Source of the DNA: DAOVRD01 sp964521715 | GTDB taxonomy: Bacteria > Planctomycetota > Brocadiia > SM23-32 | Direction of reading: 5' to 3' | Length of the DNA stretch: 64,000 nucleotides | NCBI GenBank assembly: GCA_964521715.1 | Contig: CAZFSS010000002.1 | Span: forward strand, 124,001-188,000 | In this document: positions 8,561 through 19,199 of the stretch, piece after piece | Numbering within the stretch: position 1 is the first letter of the stretch | Layout of the letters: the number at the start of each line of letters is the position of its first letter | Notes under the pieces: generated by a model | Database searches by the model: none | What the model was told of the DNA's origin: nothing | What the model saw: the letters and a program-made list of their open reading frames with translations, nothing else | Translations under genes and position numbers: made by a program

Positions 8561-10843
8561 TATGACGACTGCCACCTTGTGCTCCCCGCCGTCGAAGACG
8601 GGCAACACGTTGCCCTCGATCCTCTCGCCGTCGACCGCCACGGAGGTCGCGCCCTTGCACCGTCCCGCGCTGTTGTCCAGCGCGATGTCGTATCGCGCTC
8701 CGCGGAACGTCCGCACGACGCGCGCCTGCGCGATCGTCTTAGTCAGGCACGGATCGACGAGCAGCCCGCCGTAGCTGCGCCGGGCGCCCAGGATCCACTC
8801 GACCAGCAGCACGGTGAACCACCCGGCAGTCCCCGTCCGCATCGGCAGCCCGGCCTGGCCGTAGACGTGCGGCACGGTCGAGAAGAAGTTCGTGAAACAG
8901 AACGGCTCGTTCCTGGACCTGGAGACGGGATTGTCCGGGTTGTCCGGGGCGACCTTGACGAACGTCTCCCACGCCTCCTCGGCGCGGCCCAGGACGCAGT
9001 CGGCCACGCCCTTGAACCCCGCCGCGTGGTTGTAGCAGCCGCCGTTCTCGGCGTGACCGGGCATCGAGTTCGACATCCGCCCCACGCGGGGGTCGTAATG
9101 CGTGTAGGGCGGCGCCACGAGGCGGTAGCCGACGTCCGTCCTGATGTGGGTGTCCACGGCCTCCATGCACTGCCGGGCCCGGTCGGGGGGCGCGATGCCG
9201 GACAGCACGGCCCAGCTCTGCGAGTTCAGGAATATCCTGCCTTCCTTGTTCTGCCTGGAACCGATGCGGTAGCCGTCCCCGCAGATGGTGCGCACGTACC
9301 ACTCGCCGTCCCAGGCGACCTCGTTGAGGCGCCAGGCGAACTCGGCGTAGCGCTGCTGCGCCTCCTCGGCCACGGCCTCCTGTCCGATCAGCCGGGCCAG
9401 CTCCTCGACCTCGCGCAGGCCGTAGCAGAGCTGCTCGGTGACCATGACGCTCTCGCGCTCGCCCGCCTCGCGCGTGGCTTCGAGGCCGTCGTTCCAATCG
9501 GCGCGGTGCTGGTCGCACAGGCCGTTGGCCCCGAGGTCGCCGGCCAGGAACCGCATCGCCCGCAGCATGTGGTCCCAGACGGTGCCGACCTCGCCGCTCT
9601 CGAAGTAGGGCACCTCGCGCTCGAGCAGCGAGAGGTCCCCGCCCTCCTTGACAAGGCCCGGGATGGTCAGCATGGTCCAGGCCGGCTTGTCGGAGTACTG
9701 GAGCCGGCTCAGCGGGCGGAAGCTGTGCGGCACGCTGCCGTCGGCGTACTGGCTGGCGAGCGCGCGCAGCAGGTTCTGCTCGGCGGCTTCGTAGTCCACC
9801 ATGCAGAGCGCGTTGTCGAGCTGGACGTTGTCCCGGAACCCGCTCTTGTTGATCAGGTAGGAGTAGAGCTGCTTCTTGACGAAGTGGTTCATGAGCGAGT
9901 CGATGTTCCTGCGGCCGGTGCAGACGAGGAATCTGCCGGCGCGCTCGCGCTCGACGGCCATCTGCTCCTCGCACATCTCGTCGAGCTTCTCGGGCGTCAG
10001 CTCGGCGCGCAGCGCCGCCACCTCGTCCGGCGAGGCGGCCTGGCCGAGCAGGAAGTCGGCCCGGCCCGCGCCGCGCGGCGGCAGGTCCAGCGCGACCTGG
10101 ACGGCGCCCGCGCAGTCCGGCCCGTAGCCGGGCCTGTTGTCGCAGTCCCATCCCCAGAGGATGCGGGGCGTGCCGACGGCGAACTCGCCGCGCAGGAAGT
10201 GGTCGCGGTATCCGCTGCCGCCCTTGAAGCCGCGCAGCGCCACAAGGAACCCTTTGAACCGGTCCGTCGGGCAGAAGGCGTTCCTGTTCGTGATGAACGT
10301 GCCGCCGATCTCCGGCAGCACCTCCGCGTGGTTGTCCTTGCCGACGTAGTTGCCCTCACCGTCGCAGCCCGTGAGCTGGAACATCGCGTAGGCGAAGACG
10401 GAGAGCCGCCTGGGCCGGTCGGTCAGGTTCTGGACCGTGACGGTCCATACCTCGACGGGATGCTCGCGCGGGACGAAGATGCGGTGCGTGGCCCGCAGCC
10501 CCTCGCACGTGCCGCTGATCTCGGTCTTGGCCGGCCAGTACCTGCACGAGAAGTCCGTCACCTGCTGCGGCGCCGGCGCCCCGGCGGGGCAGAAGACCGT
10601 GCCGCTCCCCTCGTCGCGCACGTAGACGTAGCTGCAATCCCAGCCGATCAGCGTGCACGTAACGCCCTTGTCATCGCGGACATACGTCGTCCCGTCGCCG
10701 AGCGTCGTGACCTCGGAGTACATCTCACGCTCGCCGATCCGGTTGTAGTGGACGTTCGTCCACTTGCGGGGCGGGTCGTTCGTCAGGAGCTCGAAGCAGC
10801 CTTTCTCATCGATCCATCGTCCGTAGTCGTCTATCGTGGGCAT
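8558..10843 (-). CDS. GH94-type glycoside phosphorylase (cellobiose/chitobiose phosphorylase family)
   Basis: 761 residues from the ATG at 10843 with GGGGGAG 6 bases upstream; the open frame runs further upstream but only as antisense to the GH4 gene. An N-terminal beta-sandwich (to about residue 270) recognises the sugar chain. The (alpha/alpha)6 barrel carries DWNDGLE near residue 449, whose Asp is the general acid in cellobiose, chitobiose and cellodextrin phosphorylases. A short beta-sheet tail ends the protein. No signal peptide, so it acts in the cytoplasm, splitting a beta-linked disaccharide or oligosaccharide with phosphate and conserving bond energy as a sugar 1-phosphate. This complements the secreted GH9 enzyme. 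Exact substrate is uncertain. Its stop codon is supplied by the end of a repeat element. Confidence 0.83.
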   Translation of the reverse strand: MPTIDDYGRWIDEKGCFELLTNDPPRKWTNVHYNRIGEREMYSEVTTLGDGTTYVRDDKGVTCTLIGWDCSYVYVRDEGSGTVFCPAGAPAPQQVTDFSCRYWPAKTEISGTCEGLRATHRIFVPREHPVEVWTVTVQNLTDRPRRLSVFAYAMFQLTGCDGEGNYVGKDNHAEVLPEIGGTFITNRNAFCPTDRFKGFLVALRGFKGGSGYRDHFLRGEFAVGTPRILWGWDCDNRPGYGPDCAGAVQVALDLPPRGAGRADFLLGQAASPDEVAALRAELTPEKLDEMCEEQMAVERERAGRFLVCTGRRNIDSLMNHFVKKQLYSYLINKSGFRDNVQLDNALCMVDYEAAEQNLLRALASQYADGSVPHSFRPLSRLQYSDKPAWTMLTIPGLVKEGGDLSLLEREVPYFESGEVGTVWDHMLRAMRFLAGDLGANGLCDQHRADWNDGLEATREAGERESVMVTEQLCYGLREVEELARLIGQEAVAEEAQQRYAEFAWRLNEVAWDGEWYVRTICGDGYRIGSRQNKEGRIFLNSQSWAVLSGIAPPDRARQCMEAVDTHIRTDVGYRLVAPPYTHYDPRVGRMSNSMPGHAENGGCYNHAAGFKGVADCVLGRAEEAWETFVKVAPDNPDNPVSRSRNEPFCFTNFFSTVPHVYGQAGLPMRTGTAGWFTVLLVEWILGARRSYGGLLVDPCLTKTIAQARVVRTFRGARYDIALDNSAGRCKGATSVAVDGERIEGNVLPVFDGGEHKVAVVI

Positions 10844-10991
10844 TTGTCGCTCCCCCGTGCAGCGCCGTCCTGGGCGAGCGTGAGTGTGGACGGGCAGGCG
10901 CATCGTGTCAAGCGCATCCGCTGCGCGGGCAGGATCCCCGGCCGGGCGCGCGGACGCGCGGGTCACACTGCCCGCCGGGCCGCCTGCGGAC

Positions 10992-11020
10992 TGGACGCGG
11001 GGCGCTCCTTCTGGTATAGC
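10992..11020 (+). promoter_or_regulatory. Possible promoter for the GH4 gene
   Basis: TGGACG at 10992-10997 and TATAGC at 11015-11020 with a 17-base spacer, about 88 bases before the GH4 start. On the opposite strand TTGACA (complement of 10906-10911) may be the -35 of the divergent GH94 gene, but its -10 (CACACT) is poor. Confidence 0.4.
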
Positions 11021-11107
11021 GGGGCTTCCGCTGCACGGCCGGAAAGAGGCGGCGCCGGCCGGACCGCAGACCGACGGATTCAACACCACGGCGAAAGGAA
11101 CCGAACC

Positions 11108-12439
11108 ATGGCGGGAGTGGATCTTGCCGTTATCGGCGCGGGTTCCGCGCAGTTCAGCCTGGGCCTGGTCAAGGACCTGGTCGCGACCCCGAGCCTGTCG
11201 GGCTCGCGCGTGCGGTTCATGGACATCAACGAGGATCGCCTCGGCGTCACCCATGCAGTGGCCGAGCGCTACGCCGCTGAAGCCGGGGCGGACCTGGCGT
11301 TCACGAAGACGCTGGACCGGGACGAGGCGCTGGACGGGGCGCAGTTCGTGCTGAACTGCGCGCTGGTGGGAGGCTGGCGCGGGCGCGGCCACCTGCGCGA
11401 GATGGGCGAGAAGCACGGGATGGCCGGGGGACGACGCGGCGGCGCAGGCGCGCTCTGGAGCTTCAGCCAGCACCACTTGTTCGCCGGCATCGCCCGTGAC
11501 ATGGCGCGCCTCTGCCCGGACGCCTGGTACATCCAGTCCGCCAATCCCATGACGAGCGGGATAACGCTCTTCAACCGCGTCGCCCCGGTCCAGGCGGTCG
11601 GCCTCTGCCACGGGATCAACGACGTCCGCCACATCTCGCGCGCCATCGGGCTCGACCCGGACAAGGTGAGCGCCCAGGCCTACGGGCTGAACCACTTCAT
11701 CTGGCTCAAGCGCTACTCCTGCAACGGCAGAGACGCCTACCCGGCCCTCGACGATTGGATCGAGAACAAGGCGCCGCACTTCTGGGCGAGCCCCGACTGC
11801 ACGCCCAGCCATTCGCTCGGGCCGAAGGCGGTCGAGATGTACAAGATGTTGGGGCTGTTCCCGATAGGCGACACCTGCACGCCGGGCGGCGGCAACTGGC
11901 CGTCGTGGTTCCGAGCAACGCCGGAGCTGGCCGCCAAATGGAATGAAGACACCGGCGCCTGGATAGAGCGTCACATTCAGAACATGGAGGGCCGCATCGG
12001 CCAGTTCGAGCAGGCCCTCGCTGACGGGTCCACCCCCCTCACCGAACGTTACGGCCTCGGGCCCACGGGCGAGACGAACGTGACCATCATCGACGCGCTG
12101 GCCAACGACAATGCCGGCATCTTTCAGGTCAACGTGCTCAACGAAGGCGCCATCCCCGGCATCCCGGACGACATTGCCGTTGAACTGCCGGCCTACGTCT
12201 CGGGCGCAGGGATACAGAAGCTGCAGCTTGAGCCGCTGCCCGAGCCCATCATGCACTTCATCCGCCAGCGCGTGCTGCGCGTGCAGAACGACGTCGAGAC
12301 CTACCTCTCCCGCAGCCGGACTCGCCTGCTGCTGGCGATGTTGGGAGAATCCGACGCGGGCATTGACGGGGCGAACGCGTTCCTCGACGAGGTGCTCTCG
12401 CACCCATCCAACGAGGACATGGCGGCGCACTTCGCATGA
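11108..12439 (+). CDS. Glycoside hydrolase family 4 (alpha-glucosidase/alpha-galactosidase type)
   Basis: 443 residues from the ATG at 11108, with AAAGGAA 7 bases upstream. Starts with a Rossmann motif, LAVIGAGSAQFS, binding NAD as an intermediate redox cofactor. FMDIN (residues ~37-41) selects NAD, and SANPM is the substrate phosphate/sugar loop. GLCHGIND (Cys near 167) and GLNHF (His near 194) are the Mn2+ ligands typical of GH4. The family cleaves alpha- or beta-glycosides by oxidation-elimination in the cytoplasm; members with this sequence style act on alpha-glucosides, alpha-galactosides or galacturonides. Divergent from the GH94 gene. Which sugar is cleaved cannot be read from the sequence. 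Confidence 0.87.
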   Translation: MAGVDLAVIGAGSAQFSLGLVKDLVATPSLSGSRVRFMDINEDRLGVTHAVAERYAAEAGADLAFTKTLDRDEALDGAQFVLNCALVGGWRGRGHLREMGEKHGMAGGRRGGAGALWSFSQHHLFAGIARDMARLCPDAWYIQSANPMTSGITLFNRVAPVQAVGLCHGINDVRHISRAIGLDPDKVSAQAYGLNHFIWLKRYSCNGRDAYPALDDWIENKAPHFWASPDCTPSHSLGPKAVEMYKMLGLFPIGDTCTPGGGNWPSWFRATPELAAKWNEDTGAWIERHIQNMEGRIGQFEQALADGSTPLTERYGLGPTGETNVTIIDALANDNAGIFQVNVLNEGAIPGIPDDIAVELPAYVSGAGIQKLQLEPLPEPIMHFIRQRVLRVQNDVETYLSRSRTRLLLAMLGESDAGIDGANAFLDEVLSHPSNEDMAAHFA

Positions 12440-12455
12440 GAGGCGCGCCCCTCTC
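12438..12455. terminator. Hairpin between convergent GH4 and epimerase genes
   Basis: GAGAGG/CCTCTC stem with a 6-base loop begins inside the GH4 stop codon. No T-tract follows, so factor-independent termination is uncertain. Bases about 12456-12480 resemble a fragment of the CCACGGAGACACAGAG repeat family. Confidence 0.35.
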
Positions 12456-12501
12456 GCCGCAGAGGAGACAGAGAACGCCAGGCGGCCTCGCGGCGGGCCC
12501 C

Positions 12502-13539
12502 TCAATAGGTGCGGTCCGCCCTGCCGAACATGGTGGGCTTGCCCCAGCTTTCGCCCCCGCGCATGACCCACTTCGCGGCGGCCTCGATCATGTCGCCGAC
12601 GCCGTCCCGGCACGGGCCGAACGTCTCCTCGCGCAGCGCGTCGTCCGCGAGCAATGCCTCCTGCCCCTCGGGGCCGGCCAGACGGGGCTCCTTTCCCATG
12701 ACGGCGCCCATGCGGTCCACGATGTCGCGCACGCGCACGATGGGCCCGGCGCAGTTCAGCACGAACGCCGGATTCCCACAGTGCCCGAGCGACCGCACGG
12801 CCACGTCGATGGCGTCGCGCTGCGAGATAAGGTTCACCGCCGGCACGGCCAGCGAGACGGGCTCCCCCTGCCAGACCATGCGGGCCAGGTCCACGAGCAC
12901 GCCGTAGGCCAGATGCTGCGCGTAGGCGAGCCGGAAGAGGCAGAGCCGCTGCGCGGGCGACATGGCGGCCGTCGTCCAGAAGGAGCTCTCGCGGGCGACG
13001 ATGCTCCAGCCGTAGACGCCCTGTGGCGCCAGGCCGTCCGTCTCCCGGCAGCCGCCCCGGTCGGCCGCGACGGGCGGATACGGGTTCGTCGAGGAGAAGA
13101 CGACGATGGCGGAGTCCGCGAACGCCTCCCCCACCAGGTAGGGCACGATGCTGTTGAGGTGGAAGGCCCGCCGCCAGTCCTCTGACGCACCGAACTTGAA
13201 GCCGAGCATGTAGACCACGTAGGGCGCGTTCGGCAGCGCATCGAGGAAGGACCGCTCCGTCAGGTCCCCGGCCAGGACGTCGACGCCCAGTTGCCGGAAC
13301 CTCTCCTTCGCGCGGCCCCCGGGCTCGGAGAAGCGGCTGACCGCCATGACGCGCCTGGCAACGCCGGCGCCCCGATCGGCGCGGACGACCGTCTCGACCA
13401 GCTCAGGGCCCATCTTGCCGCCGGCGCCGAGCACGAGCACGTCCCCGTCGAGCCCGCGCATGAACTCCACGAGCGCGTCCGTGGGCTCGGTCATGAAGTC
13501 CCGGAGCTGACCGGCCGTCTCGATGTCGCCCATCTTCAT
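12502..13539 (-). CDS. NAD-dependent epimerase/dehydratase family protein
   Basis: 345 residues from the ATG at 13539 (a second ATG two codons later is equally possible; only a weak G-rich site precedes). The Rossmann motif LVLGAGGKMGPELVE lies at residues ~35-49, followed by a typical extended SDR layout: DVLAGDL, then FSSTNPYPP (Ser/Thr catalytic region) and a Tyr in GVYGWSIVARES. The usual YxxxK is altered (YGWSI), so catalytic assignment is tentative. Lies 17 bases downstream of the DapA-like gene and probably forms a two-gene operon with it. Likely acts on a sugar or sugar acid. The gene is convergent with GH4. Confidence 0.75.
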   Translation of the reverse strand: MKMGDIETAGQLRDFMTEPTDALVEFMRGLDGDVLVLGAGGKMGPELVETVVRADRGAGVARRVMAVSRFSEPGGRAKERFRQLGVDVLAGDLTERSFLDALPNAPYVVYMLGFKFGASEDWRRAFHLNSIVPYLVGEAFADSAIVVFSSTNPYPPVAADRGGCRETDGLAPQGVYGWSIVARESSFWTTAAMSPAQRLCLFRLAYAQHLAYGVLVDLARMVWQGEPVSLAVPAVNLISQRDAIDVAVRSLGHCGNPAFVLNCAGPIVRVRDIVDRMGAVMGKEPRLAGPEGQEALLADDALREETFGPCRDGVGDMIEAAAKWVMRGGESWGKPTMFGRADRTY

Positions 13540-13556
13540 TTGTAGCGGCCCCCCGG

Positions 13557-14618
13557 TCAGCGGACGCCGACCTCGCCCTTCATCTCGTCCAGGCGTCCGG
13601 CCAGGTACTCGTCGTCGTTGAGCAGCGGGTGCGCGGCGTAGGCCGCCCGGATGGCGTCGGCCTGACCCGGCCGGCCCGACTCATGGAAGCAATAGGGCGC
13701 GGGCAGCAGCCCGAGCTGCGCCAGGCGGCACTTGACCCCCCAGACGGAGTTCTCGAACCCGCCGAGCGCGTCGAACAGGGCGCCGTTGCACACGTTCACC
13801 AAGTGGGCCAGCTCCTTCTCGCCCACGGGCAGCGTCCACGCGGCGCCGTCCCGGGCCGCCATGACGGCCGACGCCCACCCGGCAGCCGCGTGCGTGTCCG
13901 TGGCGAAGTGGCCCAGCAGGCCGGCCCGATAGCGCATCACCACCTGCCGCCCTTCGACCCGGAACGGGAAGCGCCCGCCCAGGTCGGCCACGATCCGGTC
14001 GTCGTTGCCAGTGACCAGGACCAGCTCCTCGCGCCTGGGGCTCCTCGCGGCCGCCTCAAGCATGAGCTGGCTGCGGTAAGTATCGAACGACGCGCCTTTT
14101 GCGCCGTAGGCGATGCGGAACACGTCGAGCCACAGCTCCAGGCTGTACTGCCGGCTGCCCGCGACCGCTCTCTGAAGCTCGAAGCCGAAGACCGGGATGA
14201 CGGAGGCGACGTCCTCAAGGATGCCGACAACGCCGCGGTCGTCGGCTCCCGCGAACGCCGTGGGAGCGACCATGACGATGTCATATCCGTTGCGGGCGGC
14301 CGCTTCCGCCTGCGCACGCGCCTGCTCTCCGCCCACGGCGGCCATCAGGAATACGTCCCTGCCGCCGTGCTGCCGGACCGTCTCCGCCACGATCTCGAGC
14401 CAGCGCCTGTAGAGCTCCAGGTCGCCGCCGGCGAACTCGCCCGTGTGTGCGCCGGGGATGACGGCCTTCGCCCCGCTCCGGACGTAGTAGAGGGTGAGCA
14501 GGCGCTGCCAGTCCTCCAGCATCTTCCTGCGCGCGTCGAGCGCCAGGGGGCTGGGGACCCACACGCCGCCGCGACGCATTGCACGCAGCTTCTCGGCCGG
14601 GAGTTGGACGAACGCCAT
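13557..14618 (-). CDS. Dihydrodipicolinate synthase (DapA)-like TIM-barrel protein
   Basis: 353 residues from the ATG at 14618 with GGAGG 11 bases upstream. The N-terminus GVWVPSPLALDARRKM resembles the start of DapA/NAL aldolases, and GAHTGEFA (residues ~59-66) matches their GTTGE pyruvate-carboxylate motif. The Schiff-base Lys and catalytic Tyr positions are not obvious (YRSQLMLEAAAR lies where the Lys strand is expected), so the protein may have a changed chemistry. First gene of a pair with the epimerase. A role in breakdown of a sugar acid or keto-deoxy acid is inferred from family and context only. Confidence 0.7.
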   Translation of the reverse strand: MAFVQLPAEKLRAMRRGGVWVPSPLALDARRKMLEDWQRLLTLYYVRSGAKAVIPGAHTGEFAGGDLELYRRWLEIVAETVRQHGGRDVFLMAAVGGEQARAQAEAAARNGYDIVMVAPTAFAGADDRGVVGILEDVASVIPVFGFELQRAVAGSRQYSLELWLDVFRIAYGAKGASFDTYRSQLMLEAAARSPRREELVLVTGNDDRIVADLGGRFPFRVEGRQVVMRYRAGLLGHFATDTHAAAGWASAVMAARDGAAWTLPVGEKELAHLVNVCNGALFDALGGFENSVWGVKCRLAQLGLLPAPYCFHESGRPGQADAIRAAYAAHPLLNDDEYLAGRLDEMKGEVGVR

Positions 14619-14736
14619 GTCTCAGTGCGCCTCCGCTCGGCCCGTCATCCCCGGCTTTGCCTCTGAAGCGCACAAACCGGGGGGCATGGCAAAGAGGGTG
14701 CCGCTGAACCGCGGATGGGCCGTGAACTCGCCGGGC

Positions 14737-16242
<1,506 letters not shown>

Positions 16243-16322
16243 GGCATTCCTCCCGGGCTGCGGCGCAGTCTTGAACCGGCCCTCGCCCGAAGCAGCGCGC
16301 ACATCCGCGCCGACGGACCTAG

Positions 16323-16351
16323 AGTCTATGCCACGCGTCCCGCATTGTCAA
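16323..16351 (-). promoter_or_regulatory. Strong sigma70-type promoter for the kinase gene
   Basis: On the minus strand a consensus TTGACA (16346-16351) and TAGACT (16323-16328) are separated by exactly 17 bases, about 80 bases upstream of the GTG start. Confidence 0.75.
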
Positions 16352-16447
16352 TACTGGCAGTCGCCCGGTGAAAGAGGACAGCCCTGTCGTTTCCCTTGCA
16401 GGCGGCGCGGCCCGGGCGAATGCGGACGGCAGCCATCAGCGCCTCTG

Positions 16448-16477
16448 TTGCATTCGCCCCCGCGCTCCCGGTATCCT
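16448..16477 (+). promoter_or_regulatory. Possible promoter for waaA
   Basis: TTGCAT at 16448-16453 and TATCCT at 16472-16477 with an 18-base spacer, 46 bases before the waaA ATG. Confidence 0.4.
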
Positions 16478-16523
16478 GGAGGGCGTCCGGGCGCGGTTCG
16501 CCGCACTTCGCGATGGGGCGCCG

Positions 16524-17813
16524 ATGAGCTGGATATTGGATTGCCTGTACCTGATCGGGGGCGCCGTCCTCTTGCCCTACTGGCTGTGGAAGCTGCCCCA
16601 GGCGCCGCGCTACCGGGCCGGCCTGCTTCAGCGGCTGGGCTTCGTGCCGGAGATGCCGGAGGGCCCGCGGCGCCTCTGGGTGCACTGCGCGAGCGTGGGG
16701 GAGGCCGCCATCCCCAGGGAACTCGTGGCCGAGCTGCGCCGCCGCCACCCGGACTGGCAGGTCATCTTCTCAACGAACACGGACACCGGCGCGGCCCGTC
16801 TGCGCGAGCTCTACCCGGACTGCGCCGTCTTCTTCATGCCGATCGACTTCTCCGTCTGCGTGCGCGCCGCTCTGGGGCGCGTGCGTCCGGCCGCCGTGAT
16901 CCTGGTGGAGCTGGAGTTCTGGCCGAACTTCGCGCTGGCCTGCCGCGCTGAAGGCGTGCCGATGGCGATCGTCAACGGGCGCATCGGGCGGCGTTCGCGC
17001 CGGCTTCTCTGGGCCATGAGCCGCCTGGGCCGCCGGCTCTGGGATCCGGTGCTGGTCTGCTGCGCCCGCAGCGCCGACGACGCCCGTGGATTCGTCGCGG
17101 CCGGCATGCCCGAGCACAGGGTCCATGACTGCGGCTCGCTGAAGCTCGACAACCTGACCGTCGAGCTCGACAGCCACGATCAGCAGCGCCTTCAGGAACT
17201 GTTCGCCATCGCGCCCGGGGCTCCCGTGCTCGTGGGGGGCAGCACGCACCGCGGCGAGGAGTCCATCCTGGCCACGGTATACCGCGACCTGAGGCTCAGG
17301 CATCGCGACTTGAGGATGATCATCGCGCCGCGACACGTCGAACGAGCCCGCGAGGCCGCGGCGGCCGTCAGGGCCCGCGGCCTGCCCGTAGTGACGAAGA
17401 CGGCGCTCGACTCGGGCGCGGCCGTCGCGTCAGGGAACGAAGTCATCATCGTCGACACGATCGGCGACCTGGTCACCTGCTACGGCCTGGCGACGTGCGC
17501 CTTCATCGGGCGCAGCCTGGTCGCCCCGGGGGGCGGCCAGAACATGATGGAGCCGGTCGCCCTGGGCAAGCCCGTGCTGACGGGGCCCCACACGGCCAAC
17601 TTCGCGCCGGAGATGAGCCTTCTGAAGAACTCCGGCGCGGCGCTCGTCGTCCGCAACGCGCGCGAACTGACCGGCCAGGTCGACCGGCTGCTCTCCGACC
17701 CGGCCGCCGCCGGAGGCATGGCCCAGGCCGGGCGCCGGATCGTGCAGGAAAGCCGCGGAGCCACCCGGCGCACGCTCGACGGGCTGGAACGCCTGCTCCG
17801 GGCCGGGCGATAG
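16524..17813 (+). CDS. waaA: 3-deoxy-D-manno-octulosonic acid (Kdo) transferase
   Basis: 429 residues from the ATG at 16524, the usual length for this GT30 enzyme; the frame is open further upstream but WaaA homologues begin near this Met. An N-terminal membrane anchor (residues 1-20) precedes the first Rossmann lobe. CASVGEAA contains the conserved catalytic Glu, and VELEFWPN is a second family hallmark. Late in the protein GGGQNMMEPVALGKPVLTG binds CMP-Kdo. It transfers Kdo from CMP-Kdo to lipid IVA at the inner face of the cytoplasmic membrane, showing that this organism builds LPS-type lipid A. No other lpx or kds genes are adjacent. Confidence 0.93.
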   Translation: MSWILDCLYLIGGAVLLPYWLWKLPQAPRYRAGLLQRLGFVPEMPEGPRRLWVHCASVGEAAIPRELVAELRRRHPDWQVIFSTNTDTGAARLRELYPDCAVFFMPIDFSVCVRAALGRVRPAAVILVELEFWPNFALACRAEGVPMAIVNGRIGRRSRRLLWAMSRLGRRLWDPVLVCCARSADDARGFVAAGMPEHRVHDCGSLKLDNLTVELDSHDQQRLQELFAIAPGAPVLVGGSTHRGEESILATVYRDLRLRHRDLRMIIAPRHVERAREAAAAVRARGLPVVTKTALDSGAAVASGNEVIIVDTIGDLVTCYGLATCAFIGRSLVAPGGGQNMMEPVALGKPVLTGPHTANFAPEMSLLKNSGAALVVRNARELTGQVDRLLSDPAAAGGMAQAGRRIVQESRGATRRTLDGLERLLRAGR

Positions 17814-17828
17814 GGCCACGTGGAATGC

Positions 17829-17857
17829 TTGACGCCCCCGCATGACGGTGCTAATAT
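17829..17857 (+). promoter_or_regulatory. Sigma70-type promoter for pilT
   Basis: TTGACG at 17829-17834 and TAATAT at 17852-17857 with a 17-base spacer, 45 bases before the pilT start. Confidence 0.65.
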
Positions 17858-17902
17858 AGCTGCCGGTGGTCAACGGTTCGACGTTAGAGCGGAGGTACAC
17901 CG

Positions 17903-19123
17903 ATGGCGCAGGTTGACAAATTCCTGAACTTCCTGATGAAGAACGGCGGCTCGGATCTTCACCTGGTGACAGGCTCCCCGCCCATCGTACGCATCGACAG
18001 CCTGCTCCAGAAGATGAAGCTCCCGGCGCTGACGGGCGACCAAGTCAAGTCCCTGATCTACGAGATCATCCCGGAGAGGAACCGCAAGGAATACGAGGCC
18101 ATCAACGACTCCGACTTCGCCTACGAGATCCCGAGCGTGGCCCGGTTCCGCACGAACGTCTACCGGGACATCAACGGGCCCGCCATGTCCCAGCGGCTGA
18201 TCCCCTTCGACATCATGAGCGTCCACGACCTGGGGCTGCCGCAGGCGATCATCGACCTCGTCATGCTGCCCAAGGGCATCATCCTTTGCACGGGGCCGAC
18301 GGGCTGCGGCAAGAGCACGACGCTGGCGGCCCTCCTGCACTACGCGAACGAGAACCGGGCCGACCACGTCGTCACGATCGAGGACCCGGTCGAGTTCGTG
18401 CATAGCAACATCAACTGCATATTCAGCCATCGCCAGGTCGGACTGCACACCGAGAGCTTCAAGCGCGCCCTGCGCGCAGCGTTCCGCGAGGACCCGGACA
18501 TCATCCTGGTCGGCGAGATGCGCGACCTGGAGACGACCGCCCTCGCCATCACGGCCGCCGAGACCGGCCACCTGGTGTTCGCCACCGTCCACACGACCAC
18601 GGCGTCCAGCACCGTGGACCGCGTCATCGACCAGTTCCCGCCCGACCGGCAGTCGCAGATACGCGTCATGCTCTCCAGCACGCTGAAGGCCGTCATCACG
18701 CAGACGCTCTGCCGGCGCAAGGTCAAGGGCCGCATAGCGGCCTTCGAGATCCTGGTCGTCCACAGCGCCGTGCAGAACCTCATCCGCGAGAAGAAGACCT
18801 ACCAGCTCCCCTCCGTCATCCAGACCGGCAAGAAGTACGGCATGGTCACCATGAACGAATCCCTCATGGGAGTGATGCACGAGGGGTTCATCACGCTGGA
18901 GGAAGCCTACTCCAAGTCGATCGACAAGCAGGACATGAACGACCGCGTCAACAACTACCTGCTCAACCTCGTCGAAGAGCAGGAGCTCTCGCCTCTGGAC
19001 GCGGTCAAGCAGTCCTACTTCCGCCCGCACATGATCGAGCTTCTGCGCACCCACGGGTATGCAAAAGAAGTGAGGGACATCGACCTGTCAAAGCTCGACC
19101 TGGCCGACGAACAGATCGTCTGA
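17903..19123 (+). CDS. pilT: PilT-type retraction ATPase of type IV pili
   Basis: 406 residues from the ATG at 17903, with GGAGG 7 bases upstream. The N-terminal PAS-like domain includes GGSDLHLVTGSPP, typical of PilT. The ATPase core has Walker A GPTGCGKST (~131-139), the Asp box EDPVEF, Walker B VGEMRD and the His box HTTTASSTVDR. AVQNLIREKK corresponds to the PilT AIRNLIREGK motif that distinguishes retraction from assembly ATPases. It forms a cytoplasmic hexamer that depolymerises pilin. The ~35-residue C-terminal extension is longer than classical PilT (about 345-370 residues). No pilin genes are nearby; the secretin at 35130 could in principle belong to a related machine. Confidence 0.92.
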   Translation: MAQVDKFLNFLMKNGGSDLHLVTGSPPIVRIDSLLQKMKLPALTGDQVKSLIYEIIPERNRKEYEAINDSDFAYEIPSVARFRTNVYRDINGPAMSQRLIPFDIMSVHDLGLPQAIIDLVMLPKGIILCTGPTGCGKSTTLAALLHYANENRADHVVTIEDPVEFVHSNINCIFSHRQVGLHTESFKRALRAAFREDPDIILVGEMRDLETTALAITAAETGHLVFATVHTTTASSTVDRVIDQFPPDRQSQIRVMLSSTLKAVITQTLCRRKVKGRIAAFEILVVHSAVQNLIREKKTYQLPSVIQTGKKYGMVTMNESLMGVMHEGFITLEEAYSKSIDKQDMNDRVNNYLLNLVEEQELSPLDAVKQSYFRPHMIELLRTHGYAKEVRDIDLSKLDLADEQIV

Positions 19124-19199
19124 GGACGGGTCGGGCGCGGCCCCTTTCGCGGAGTCCGCGGCGAAGAACCGGCCTGACGCGCCGGCTCGGCGTCCTGCC

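Noticed and set aside
8579..11107. Plus-strand frame in continuity with the GH4 gene
   Set aside because: Antisense of the GH94 gene with Ala/Val/Arg-rich composition and no motifs; GH4 has a clear start at 11108.
10844..12613. Minus-strand extension of the GH94 frame
   Set aside because: Lies opposite the GH4 gene and lacks any family similarity; the GH94 start at 10843 has a strong ribosome site.
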